From an uncultured Carnobacterium sp. (lineage in GTDB: Bacteria; Bacillota; Bacilli; Lactobacillales; Aerococcaceae): 6,365 nucleotides of DNA. The position numbers and the translations under genes were made by a program. Under the pieces are notes generated by a model. That model made no database searches. It was not told the origin of the DNA and was given only the letters and a program-made list of their open reading frames with translations. Position 1 is the first letter of the stretch. Every line of letters starts with the position of its first letter. Below are positions 1-5,553 of the stretch, one piece after another. The stretch covers positions 1 through 6,365 of the forward strand of contig CAJPNA010000083.1 of NCBI GenBank assembly GCA_905371865.1, given 5' to 3'.

Positions 1-97
1 CTATAAAGCAAAAGGCATATTACGTAATGTAGATGGCGAAAGTGGAATTGACAATCTATTCCAAACGATTCAATCAATTATGGGAGAACCTCGCTAG
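1..97 (+). CDS. adk: adenylate kinase, C-terminal end only (partial)
   Basis: This is the 3' end of a gene that begins outside the window. The frame starting at base 2 reads 31 codons, from YKAKGILRNVDG to IMGEPR, and then TAG. The pattern of a tyrosine, a Lys-Gly, an 'L.NVDG' stretch and a final amphipathic helix is the usual C-terminus of bacterial adenylate kinase, which interconverts ATP + AMP and 2 ADP in the cytoplasm. The nucleotide-binding and lid domains are not visible. The identification therefore rests on this short tail and on position: adk precedes infA in the spc/alpha cluster. In Bacillus map lies between adk and infA. Here it does not, which is the arrangement seen in many Lactobacillales. 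Confidence 0.85.
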   Translation, partial: YKAKGILRNVDGESGIDNLFQTIQSIMGEPR

Positions 98-112
98 ACT
101 CTGCCTGTTATC

Positions 113-142
113 TTGCATTTATTGTAGCTGAAATGGTATACT
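113..142 (+). promoter_or_regulatory. candidate extended -10 promoter for infA-rplQ
   Basis: The -10 element TATACT (137-142) is preceded by TGG, giving the extended form TGnTATACT. A weak -35 TTGCAT (113-118) sits 18 bases upstream. Transcription would begin near 149, leaving a leader of about 65 bases before infA. The 117-base gap after adk is unusually long for this cluster, which supports an internal promoter. Assigned by motif only; the -35 match is poor, but an extended -10 can compensate. Confidence 0.55.
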
Positions 143-156
143 TAGAAAGTTAGATA

Positions 157-171
157 ACGGTAGAAGTCCGT
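157..171 (+). other. small hairpin in the infA leader
   Basis: ACGG (157-160) can pair with CCGT (168-171) around a 7-base loop. A second CCGT at 180-183 offers an alternative partner. The stem is only 4 bp, so it may be chance. It is recorded because it lies in the untranslated leader expected from the promoter at 113-142. Confidence 0.2.
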
Positions 172-214
172 CAAATAATCCGTAAAAACTTATTACAAGT
201 AAGGAGGATAAGAC

Positions 215-433
215 ATGGCAAAGGAAGACGTAATTGAAATTGAAGGTATTGTTAATGAAACATTACCAAATGCGATGTTCAAGGTCGAACTTGAAAATGG
301 TCATGAGGTTTTAGCGCATGTATCTGGAAAAATCCGGATGCACTACATTAAAATTTTACCAGGCGATAAAGTTACGGTTGAATTATCACCGTATGATTTA
401 ACGCGTGGAAGAATCACGTATCGCTTTAAATAA
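215..433 (+). CDS. infA: translation initiation factor IF-1
   Basis: The gene encodes 72 residues, the standard length for IF-1. IF-1 is a single OB-fold protein that binds the 30S A site and helps IF-2 and IF-3 select the initiator tRNA. The whole chain is recognisable: MAKEDVIEIEG at the N-terminus, the core ETLPNAMFKVELENGHEVLAHVSGKIR (residues 16-41 region, written here only as the family hallmark), and the ending SPYDLTRGRITYRFK. The start is fixed by AAGGAGG (201-207), 7 bases before ATG. It is the first gene after the candidate promoter and is followed 35 bases later by rpmJ, as in nearly all Firmicutes. Nothing is missing or unusual in the protein. The stop codon overlaps an ATG (TAATG), discussed under the 433-468 mini-ORF. 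Confidence 0.98.
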   Translation: MAKEDVIEIEGIVNETLPNAMFKVELENGHEVLAHVSGKIRMHYIKILPGDKVTVELSPYDLTRGRITYRFK

Positions 434-468
434 TGGACTCCGTTAATGAAATAGAGGAGGGAACTTAA

Positions 469-582
469 ATGAAAGTTAGAGCATCAGTAAAACCAATTTG
501 CGAAAAATGTAAAGTTATTAAACGCAATGGTAAAGTTATGGTGATTTGTCAAAATCCCAAACATAAACAACGTCAAGGATAA
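469..582 (+). CDS. rpmJ: 50S ribosomal protein L36 (bL36), zinc-binding form
   Basis: This is a 37-codon gene: MKVRASVKPICEKCKVIKRN, then GKVMVICQNPKHKQRQG. L36 is the smallest large-subunit protein and binds 23S rRNA. Cys11, Cys14, Cys27 and His32 form the CxxC...C....H zinc ribbon, so this is the zinc-containing (C+) paralogue rather than the zinc-free type that some bacteria induce under zinc limitation. GAGGAGGG (454-461) lies 7 bases before ATG. Alanine at residue 5, where proline is common in the family, is a minor variation. It sits between infA and rpsM, the standard order. Confidence 0.98.
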   Translation: MKVRASVKPICEKCKVIKRNGKVMVICQNPKHKQRQG

Positions 583-605
583 TATATAAGGAGGTACTCA
601 TTAGT

Positions 606-971
606 ATGGCTCGTATTGCAGGTGTGGATATTCCACGTGAAAAACGTGTTGTTATTTCTTTAACCTATATTTACGGTATCGGTATTACTACTTCAAAACA
701 AATTTTAGCTGCTGCTAATGTTAATGAAGATACTCGTGTTCGCGAATTAACGAATGATGAGTTAGACCGTATCCGTGCTGAAGTGGATAAACTAAAAATT
801 GAAGGTGACTTACGTCGTGAAGTGAACTTGAACATCAAACGTTTGATGGAAATCGGTTCATACCGTGGAGTTCGCCATCGTCGTGGTTTACCAGTTCGTG
901 GACAAAATACAAAAAATAATGCTCGTACTCGTAAAGGCCCAGCTAAGGCTATTGCAGGTAAGAAAAAATAA
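606..971 (+). CDS. rpsM: 30S ribosomal protein S13 (uS13)
   Basis: The gene encodes 121 residues, normal for the family. S13 sits in the head of the small subunit, touches the P-site tRNA and forms bridges to the 50S subunit. The N-terminus MARIAGVDIPREKRVVISLTY, the helix-two-turn-helix segment containing YGIG (about residues 23-26), the GSYRGVRHRRGLPVRGQ stretch (about residues 84-100) and the basic tail ending AGKKK are all hallmarks. AAGGAGGT (588-595) precedes ATG by 10 bases. It follows rpmJ by 23 bases and precedes rpsK by 27, consistent with one transcript. Codons such as CGT, GGT and GCT are favoured, typical of highly expressed genes. Confidence 0.98.
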   Translation: MARIAGVDIPREKRVVISLTYIYGIGITTSKQILAAANVNEDTRVRELTNDELDRIRAEVDKLKIEGDLRREVNLNIKRLMEIGSYRGVRHRRGLPVRGQNTKNNARTRKGPAKAIAGKKK

Positions 972-977
972 TTTAGA

Positions 978-998
978 GAAGAAGGAGGTTAATTCTTC
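978..998 (+). promoter_or_regulatory. rpsK ribosome binding site held in a small hairpin
   Basis: GAAGAA (978-983) is perfectly complementary to TTCTTC (993-998). This 6-bp stem encloses GGAGGTTAA, so the Shine-Dalgarno core AAGGAGGT (982-989) starts in the 5' arm and continues through the loop, directly next to the ATG at 999. The stem is A/U-rich and weak, so it may present the site rather than block it, or it may simply be a chance purine/pyrimidine match. Confidence 0.3.
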
Positions 999-1385
999 AT
1001 GGCAAAGAAAGTTGTACGCAAACGCCGCGTGAAAAAGAATATTGAATCTGGTGTAGCACACATCCGTTCAACATTTAATAATACAATTGTTATGATTACA
1101 GACGTTCATGGTAATGCTGTTTCATGGTCTTCTGCAGGTGCTTTAGGATTTAAAGGTTCTAAAAAATCAACACCATTTGCTGCTCAAATGGCTGCTGAAT
1201 CTGCTGCAAAAGGTTCAATGGAGCACGGAATGAAAACTGTAGAAGTTTCTGTTAAAGGTCCTGGTTCAGGTCGTGAAGCTGCTATTCGTTCATTACAAGC
1301 TACAGGTTTAGAAGTGACAGCAATTCGTGACGTAACACCAATCCCTCATAATGGATGTCGTCCTCCAAAACGCCGTCGTGTGTAA
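999..1385 (+). CDS. rpsK: 30S ribosomal protein S11 (uS11)
   Basis: The gene encodes 128 residues, as expected for bacterial S11, which lies on the platform of the small subunit near the E site and the mRNA exit. Recognisable parts are the basic N-terminus MAKKVVRKRRVKKN, the AHIRSTFNNTIV segment (about residues 20-31), the central VSWSSAGALGFKGSKKSTPFAAQ region, the VKGPGSGREAAIRSL loop and the C-terminal tail ending DVTPIPHNGCRPPKRRRV. AAGGAGGT (982-989) precedes the ATG by 9 bases. In enterobacteria rpsD follows here. In this window rpoA follows directly, which is the Firmicutes layout with rpsD located elsewhere. Confidence 0.98.
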   Translation: MAKKVVRKRRVKKNIESGVAHIRSTFNNTIVMITDVHGNAVSWSSAGALGFKGSKKSTPFAAQMAAESAAKGSMEHGMKTVEVSVKGPGSGREAAIRSLQATGLEVTAIRDVTPIPHNGCRPPKRRRV

Positions 1386-1387
1386 TG

Positions 1388-1418
1388 GATTGTTATTGTT
1401 GAATTTTGTCGGACAATC
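1388..1418 (+). other. weak inverted repeat in the rpsK-rpoA gap
   Basis: GATTGT (1388-1393) can pair with ACAATC (1413-1418) across a 19-base loop. ATTGT (1395-1399) can alternatively pair with ACAAT (1413-1417). No T-run follows, so this is not a terminator. The 69-base gap (1386-1454) otherwise holds only the rpoA ribosome binding site at its end. I see no promoter in it. Confidence 0.2.
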
Positions 1419-1454
1419 GCACATTGAACGAACGTTTTGAAAGGGGTAAAAAAC

Positions 1455-2402
1455 ATGATCGAAATTGAAAAACCAAAAATTGAGACAATTGAAGTCAGCG
1501 AAGATGCAAAATTTGGTAAATTCGTTGTTGAGCCACTTGAACGCGGTTATGGTACTACCTTAGGGAATTCATTACGCCGAATCTTATTATCGTCACTCCC
1601 TGGTACTGCAGTAACAGATATCCAAATGGATGGCGTTTTACATGAATTTTCAACAATAGATGGCGTAGTTGAAGATGTAGCTGCAATCATTTTAAACATT
1701 AAAAAAATTGCGCTTAAATCTTTCAGTGAAGATGAAAATAAAGTATTAGAAATTGATGTTAAAGGACCAGCAGTTGTAACTGCAGGAGATATCAAACACG
1801 ATAGCGACATTCAAGTTCTAAACCCTGATTTATACATTTGTACAGTAGCAGAAGGTCATCACTTCCATGTTCGTATGAACGCTAAAAATGGTCGTGGGTA
1901 TGTTCGCTCTGATTACAATAAATCTGAAAATATGCCAATTGGTGTTATTCCAATTGATTCTATTTATACTCCGATTAGTAAAGTGAACTACCAAGTAGAG
2001 AACACTCGTATTGGTCAAAAAAATGTTTATGATAAACTAACTCTTGATGTATGGACAGATGGTTCTATCGCACCTCAAGATGCTATTAGTTTAGCAGCTC
2101 GTATTTTAACAGAACACTTGAATATTTTTGTTAACTTAACAAATGAAGCACTTCCTATGGAAATCATGGTCGAAAAAGAAGAAACTCAAAAAGAACGTCT
2201 TCTTGAAATGACTATTGAAGAATTAGATTTATCAGTTCGTTCTTATAACTGCTTGAAACGTGCTGGAATTAATACAGTACATGAATTAACAAGCAAATCA
2301 GAAGCTGAAATGATCAAAGTTCGTAACTTAGGTCGTAAATCTCTTGAAGAAGTAAAACAAAAACTAATCGATTTAAATTTAGACTTACGTCGTGAAGACT
2401 AA
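1455..2402 (+). CDS. rpoA: DNA-directed RNA polymerase subunit alpha
   Basis: The gene encodes 315 residues, typical for Firmicutes. The alpha dimer nucleates assembly of RNA polymerase, and its C-terminal domain contacts UP elements and activators. The N-terminal domain (about 1-230) shows GKFVVEPLERGYGTTLGNSLRRILLSSLPG, broken here only by family variation, and later VENTRIGQ and LTLDVWTDGSI. A charged linker containing EKEETQKE leads to the C-terminal domain (about 250-315), where Arg262 and Asn265 in VRSYNCLKRAGI and the NLGRKS motif (291-296) match the DNA-contacting residues of the E. coli protein. I chose ATG 1455, preceded by AAGGGG (1441-1446), over an in-frame TTG at 1437, because the family starts with M-I-E and the TTG lies upstream of the Shine-Dalgarno sequence. 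Confidence 0.97.
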   Translation: MIEIEKPKIETIEVSEDAKFGKFVVEPLERGYGTTLGNSLRRILLSSLPGTAVTDIQMDGVLHEFSTIDGVVEDVAAIILNIKKIALKSFSEDENKVLEIDVKGPAVVTAGDIKHDSDIQVLNPDLYICTVAEGHHFHVRMNAKNGRGYVRSDYNKSENMPIGVIPIDSIYTPISKVNYQVENTRIGQKNVYDKLTLDVWTDGSIAPQDAISLAARILTEHLNIFVNLTNEALPMEIMVEKEETQKERLLEMTIEELDLSVRSYNCLKRAGINTVHELTSKSEAEMIKVRNLGRKSLEEVKQKLIDLNLDLRRED

Positions 2403-2434
2403 TAGAAACTCTTAAGAAGGAGGAATATTATAAA

Positions 2435-2815
2435 ATGGCTTATCGTAAATTAGGACGTACAAGTTCACAACGTAAAGCATTACTACGTGACTTGACAACA
2501 GACTTAATTATTAACGAACGTATCGTTACTACTGAAGCTCGTGCTAAAGAAATTCGTTCTACTGTAGAAAAAATGATTACTTTAGGTAAACGTGGTGACT
2601 TACATGCTCGTCGTCAAGCAGCTGCATTTGTTCGTAACGAAGTTGCAGATGTTCGTGAAGAAGGCGAAAAAATCGTTGTTGAAACAGCGTTGCAAAAATT
2701 ATTTAATGATTTAGCTTCTCGTTACAACGAACGTCAAGGTGGATACACTCGTATTCTTAAAACAGAACCTCGTCGTGGCGATGCTGCACCAATGGTTATC
2801 ATTGAATTAGTTTAA
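2435..2815 (+). CDS. rplQ: 50S ribosomal protein L17 (bL17)
   Basis: The gene encodes 126 residues, the normal length. L17 lies near the exit of the peptide tunnel on the large subunit. The N-terminus MAYRKLGRTSSQRKALLRDL, the segment LIINERIVTTEARAKEIR (about residues 24-41), the LGKRGDLHARRQA stretch (about residues 50-62) and the C-terminal GGYTRILKTEPRRGDAAPM (about residues 101-119) are diagnostic. AAGGAGG (2417-2423) precedes ATG by 11 bases and follows the rpoA stop by 14. It is the last gene of the ribosomal cluster here. A structured 3' region with a terminator-like hairpin follows at once. Confidence 0.98.
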   Translation: MAYRKLGRTSSQRKALLRDLTTDLIINERIVTTEARAKEIRSTVEKMITLGKRGDLHARRQAAAFVRNEVADVREEGEKIVVETALQKLFNDLASRYNERQGGYTRILKTEPRRGDAAPMVIIELV

Positions 2816-2930
2816 TATAACATTCAATCGAACACTTTTCGATGGTTGAAAAGAGCGTCATGATGGTAATAATCATCTTGCTTTGTAAGATGGGAAGTCT
2901 GAGGCTACTGAATGGTAGCCTTATTCTTTC
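2816..2930 (+). ncRNA. structured rplQ 3' UTR, candidate L17 downstream element (L17DE)
   Basis: Three hairpins follow the rplQ stop. The first pairs TTCAA-TCGAA (2823-2832) with TTCGA (2838-2842) and TTGAA (2846-2850), a 10-bp stem with a 3-base bulge on the 3' side. The second pairs CATCTT (2874-2879) with AAGATG (2887-2892). The third pairs AGGCTAC (2902-2908) with GTAGCCT (2915-2921). CATC (2874-2877) can instead pair upstream with GATG (2862-2865), so two folds compete. The L17 downstream element is a published RNA motif found immediately after rplQ in lactic acid bacteria and Listeria; its function is unknown. Position and lineage match. I have not compared this stretch with the motif's covariance model, so both the assignment and the boundaries are inference. 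Confidence 0.5.
2902..2930 (+). terminator. probable intrinsic terminator after rplQ
   Basis: A perfect 7-bp stem, AGGCTAC (2902-2908) with GTAGCCT (2915-2921), closes a 6-base loop. It is followed by the U-rich but interrupted tract TTATTCTTTC (2921-2930). It lies 87 bases after the rplQ stop and would end the ribosomal-protein transcript. The broken T-tract suggests termination may be incomplete. Confidence 0.6.
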
Positions 2931-2956
2931 CTTGATTATTTAGTCTAGCTCGTTGC

Positions 2957-2983
2957 CTTCCCGTCATTCACTTGGCGGGGAAG
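2957..2983 (+). promoter_or_regulatory. GC-rich hairpin in the ecfA1 leader
   Basis: CTTCCC (2957-2962) pairs with GGGAAG (2978-2983). The stem continues with GTC (2963-2965) against GGC (2974-2976), with one bulged G (2977), around the loop ATTCACTT. This is the most stable hairpin by eye in the gap. It has no T-run of its own but abuts the next hairpin at 2984. The loop contains CACTT, the same 5 bases that form the 5' arm of that next hairpin. Confidence 0.45.
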
Positions 2984-3012
2984 CACTTCATCGTAATAAA
3001 GTGTGTTTTTTT
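2984..3012 (+). terminator. possible terminator or attenuator ahead of ecfA1
   Basis: CACTT (2984-2988) pairs with AAGTG (2999-3003) over a 10-base loop, followed by TG and seven T residues (3006-3012). The stem is short, so on its own it is a weak terminator. Together with the stable hairpin at 2957-2983 it could act as a second stop for read-through from rplQ, or as an attenuator for the ECF genes, which start 52 bases later. Confidence 0.4.
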
Positions 3013-3016
3013 ATTT

Positions 3017-3045
3017 TATACATATTTTTTAATCATACATAGAAT
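3017..3045 (+). promoter_or_regulatory. weak promoter candidate before ecfA1
   Basis: TATACA (3017-3022), 17 bases of spacer and TAGAAT (3040-3045) resemble a sigma-A promoter in a very AT-rich stretch. The expected start near 3052 would fall on the ecfA1 ribosome binding site (3051-3056), which argues against it as the main promoter. No better promoter is visible after the T-run at 3006-3012, so it is listed as a weak candidate. Confidence 0.22.
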
Positions 3046-3064
3046 AAGGAAAGGGGTGTCGTTA

Positions 3065-3907
3065 TTGAATCAGACTATTATTGAGTTAGAAGATATTCAT
3101 TATCGTTATCATGAAGACGATGCCAGAGAAGCCCTTGCAGGAGTTTCACTAGAAATTCGACGAGGTGAATGGTTAGCAATTATTGGTCATAATGGATCAG
3201 GGAAATCTACTTTGGCCAAAGTTATGAATGGTTTAATTGAAGCAAACACAGGATCTGTTGTTGTAAATGGGAAGACGTTAACTGCAGAGACCGTATTTGA
3301 TGCAAGAAGAACAGTTGGAATGGTCTTCCAAAATCCTGATAATCAATTCGTGGGAACTACTGTGGAAGATGATATTGCTTTTGGGTTGGAAAATATTGGA
3401 CTTCCTCGAGAAGAAATGCTCGAACGCGTAACCAGAGTTCTTGATATGGTGAAAATGTCTGAATTTCGGACGAAAGAACCAGCTCGCTTATCAGGTGGGC
3501 AAAAACAAAGAGTAGCCATTGCGGGAGTAACGGCATTAGAACCTGAAGTAATTATTTTGGATGAAGCAACATCGATGTTAGATCCAAAAGGACGTTTAGA
3601 AGTGATTTCGACGATTCAAAAGCTTCATAAAGAAAAGAAGATTACCGTTATTTCTATTACGCATGATTTAGACGAAGCGGCTCAAGCAGACAGAGTTGTT
3701 TTGATGGAGCAAGGTCAAATTCAACAAATTGGGACTCCAAAGGAAATTTTTAAATTAGGATCCAAGCTAGTTGAAAAAGGATTAGATGTTCCTTTTGCTG
3801 AGAAACTGATAGAAGCTCTTCGGGAAAGAGGAATAAATGTCCCTGAGGAGTATTTAGATGAGGAAGGATTGGTGGAGTGGTTATGGACATCCGTTTTAAC
3901 GAAGTAA
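3065..3907 (+). CDS. ecfA1: energy-coupling factor transporter ATPase EcfA1
   Basis: The gene encodes a 280-residue ABC ATPase, one of two that power ECF-type uptake of vitamins and metals from the cytoplasmic face of the membrane. Visible motifs are Walker A GHNGSGKST (41-49), Q-loop FQNP (Gln89), signature LSGGQ (142-146), Walker B VIILDE with catalytic Glu167, D-loop SMLDP (170-174) and switch His200. The 'LDEATSMLDP' form is characteristic of EcfA1 rather than EcfA2. The start is TTG at 3065, chosen because AAGGGG (3051-3056) lies 8 bases upstream and the protein then has the family length. A longer reading from TTG 2972 would run through the hairpins and T-run and is unlikely. The 3' end overlaps ecfA2 by 25 bp. 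Formerly called cbiO1. Confidence 0.95.
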   Translation: MNQTIIELEDIHYRYHEDDAREALAGVSLEIRRGEWLAIIGHNGSGKSTLAKVMNGLIEANTGSVVVNGKTLTAETVFDARRTVGMVFQNPDNQFVGTTVEDDIAFGLENIGLPREEMLERVTRVLDMVKMSEFRTKEPARLSGGQKQRVAIAGVTALEPEVIILDEATSMLDPKGRLEVISTIQKLHKEKKITVISITHDLDEAAQADRVVLMEQGQIQQIGTPKEIFKLGSKLVEKGLDVPFAEKLIEALRERGINVPEEYLDEEGLVEWLWTSVLTK

Positions 3908-4758
3908 ATTTCGCATACCAAGCAAACACTCCTTTTGAAACACGCGCATTACATGACGTGAATTTTGCAATTCCTTCTGGAAAATATACTGCAATTATCG
4001 GTCATACTGGTTCAGGGAAGTCAACTATTCTTCAACATTTGAATGCTTTATTAAAGCCTACTACAGGGACAGTTGAATTAGGGGAACGTATTGTAGATGC
4101 TCAAACGAGTAATAAGGATTTGAAACCTTTACGAAAAAAAGTAGGAATTGTATTCCAATTTCCGGAAGCACAACTTTTTGAAGAAACCGTTCAGAAAGAT
4201 ATTGCTTTTGGCCCAAAGAATTTTGGAGTGAGTGAGGAAGACGCTAATCAAATTGCTAAGGAAACACTAAAGATTGTGGGTCTTCCTGAAGATGTCTTGC
4301 AAAAGTCACCGTTTGATTTATCTGGAGGACAAATGCGCCGTGTTGCTATTGCTGGGGTTTTAGCGATGCAGCCTGAGGTGTTAGTACTAGATGAACCAAC
4401 TGCGGGACTAGATCCTAAAGGTCGTAAAGAAATGATGGAGATGTTTTCCTCCTTACAAAAAGAGCAAGGGATTACCATCGTTCTTGTAACACATCAAATG
4501 AATGATGTAAGTGACTATGCGGATTACGTGATTGTTTGTGAAAAAGGGACGGTTGTAAAAACTGGTACGCCTGAAGAAGTGTTCGCAGATGCACATTGGC
4601 TACAAGAAAAACAATTAGGCCTTCCTTCAACGATTCAATTTGTGGAAAAGCTAAAAGCAAAAGGTTTTTCAACCGAAGAGCGTCCAATGACGTTAGATCA
4701 ATTAGCAGATTTACTGGTTTCACACTCTAATTTAGGAGGTGAAGCAAGTGCTCGATAA
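3883..4758 (+). CDS. ecfA2: energy-coupling factor transporter ATPase EcfA2
   Basis: The gene encodes 291 residues. This is the second ATPase of the ECF module, pairing with EcfA1 as a heterodimer beneath EcfT. Motifs are Walker A GHTGSGKST (40-48), Q-loop FQFPEAQLF with Gln92, signature LSGGQMRRVAIAG (from 146), Walker B LVLDE with Glu171, D-loop AGLDP (174-178) and switch His204. The 'FPEAQLFEETV' and 'SGGQMRR' wording is typical of EcfA2. Start ATG 3883 follows GGTGGAG (3871-3877) and lies inside the end of ecfA1. An in-frame GTG at 3877 is part of that binding site and is rejected. The overlap implies translational coupling, fitting equal amounts of the two ATPases. The end overlaps ecfT by 11 bp. 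Confidence 0.95.
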   Translation: MDIRFNEVNFAYQANTPFETRALHDVNFAIPSGKYTAIIGHTGSGKSTILQHLNALLKPTTGTVELGERIVDAQTSNKDLKPLRKKVGIVFQFPEAQLFEETVQKDIAFGPKNFGVSEEDANQIAKETLKIVGLPEDVLQKSPFDLSGGQMRRVAIAGVLAMQPEVLVLDEPTAGLDPKGRKEMMEMFSSLQKEQGITIVLVTHQMNDVSDYADYVIVCEKGTVVKTGTPEEVFADAHWLQEKQLGLPSTIQFVEKLKAKGFSTEERPMTLDQLADLLVSHSNLGGEASAR

Positions 4759-5545
4759 ATTGATATTAGGACGTTATTTACAAGGAGACTCATGGATTCA
4801 TAAACTAGATCCAAGAACGAAATTAATTGGAACATTTGCGTTTGTATTAGTTATCTTCTTGGCCAATAACTGGGTAACATATGGCTTGTTGATTGCCTAT
4901 ACACTCGTGGCGTTACTGTTGTCAAAGATTCCCCTAGGATTCTTTTGGAAAGGAATTCGACCATTAATTTGGGTTATTCTATTCACAGTAGCACTTCAAA
5001 TTCTATTCACAAGTGGAGGGGAAGTTTACTTTAAATGGGGATTCCTCCAAGTGACTTCCGAGGGGATTATTAACGCGGTATTCATTTTCTTACGCTTTGT
5101 ATTAATTATCTCATTCTCAACGCTCTTAACGCTAACAACTGCACCCTTGCAGTTAACAGATGCGATTGAAGCCGTAATGAAGCCTCTTTCTATTGTGAAG
5201 TTTCCAGTACATGAGGTTGCGTTAATGCTATCGATCGCGCTTCGTTTCGTTCCAACTTTAATGGATGAAGCACAAAAAATTATGAACGCGCAACGAGCTC
5301 GTGGGGTTGATTTTGGAGAAGGAAATCTCTTTGAACAAATGAAGGCGATTATTCCAATTCTAATTCCGCTTTTTGTGAGCTCATTGAATCGTGCAGAAGA
5401 CTTAGCTACAGCCATGGAAGCACGTGGATATCAAGGAGGAGACGGACGTAGTAAGTACCGTGTTCTGAACTATGAAATAAGAGACGCCATTGCGGGATTA
5501 TCCCTTGTGGCCGTAACCATTTTATTATTTGTATTTAAAGCATAA
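4748..5545 (+). CDS. ecfT: energy-coupling factor transporter transmembrane protein EcfT
   Basis: The gene encodes 265 residues. EcfT is the membrane scaffold that links the two ATPases to interchangeable substrate-binding S components. The N-terminal 'DSWIHKLDPRTKL' (14-26) is a family hallmark. Hydrophobic segments run at about 27-58, 72-88, 107-131 and 155-171, with a further one at the C-terminus (about 247-264). Two Ala-Arg-Gly motifs, 184-186 (QRARGVDF) and 225-227 (MEARGYQGG), mark the coupling helices that dock into EcfA1 and EcfA2. Start GTG 4748 is preceded by AGGAGGTG (4734-4741) with 6 bases of spacing. An earlier in-frame GTG at 4739 is inside that site and is rejected. No S-component gene is adjacent, so this is a shared (group II) module. 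Confidence 0.95.
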   Translation: MLDKLILGRYLQGDSWIHKLDPRTKLIGTFAFVLVIFLANNWVTYGLLIAYTLVALLLSKIPLGFFWKGIRPLIWVILFTVALQILFTSGGEVYFKWGFLQVTSEGIINAVFIFLRFVLIISFSTLLTLTTAPLQLTDAIEAVMKPLSIVKFPVHEVALMLSIALRFVPTLMDEAQKIMNAQRARGVDFGEGNLFEQMKAIIPILIPLFVSSLNRAEDLATAMEARGYQGGDGRSKYRVLNYEIRDAIAGLSLVAVTILLFVFKA

Positions 5546-5553
5546 AAAATAAG

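Noticed and set aside
1385..1402. Five-codon frame from the TAATG at the rpsK stop
   Set aside because: It is very short, ends far from the rpoA start, and is best explained as a chance TAATGG.
1437..1454. TTG 1437 as an earlier rpoA start
   Set aside because: It lies upstream of the Shine-Dalgarno AAGGGG (1441-1446) and adds six residues not found in the family; ATG 1455 fits.
1386..1454. Expected position of rpsD (S4) between rpsK and rpoA
   Set aside because: The gap is only 69 bases with no coding potential. Absence of rpsD here is normal for Firmicutes, so it is not a deletion worth reporting.
1547..2018. Two minus-strand open frames (1547-1810 and 1830-2018) opposite rpoA
   Set aside because: They are antisense to a fully conserved gene and have no recognisable product.
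2972..3064. In-frame upstream extension of ecfA1 from TTG 2972, adding 31 mostly hydrophobic residues
   Set aside because: It runs through two hairpins, a T7 run and the ribosome binding site. EcfA1 proteins do not carry such a segment, and TTG 3065 has a well-placed AAGGGG.
4248..4723. Two minus-strand open frames opposite ecfA2
   Set aside because: They are antisense to conserved ATPase motifs and have no recognisable product.
5026..5415. 129-codon open frame on the minus strand within ecfT
   Set aside because: It lies entirely opposite a confidently identified gene, has no recognisable family, and its composition is what the reverse of membrane-protein codons would give.
5505..5528. TTGTGG ... 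TATTAT as a truA promoter within the end of ecfT
   Set aside because: The spacer is only 12 bases, too short for a sigma-A promoter, and any transcript would still have to cross the terminator.
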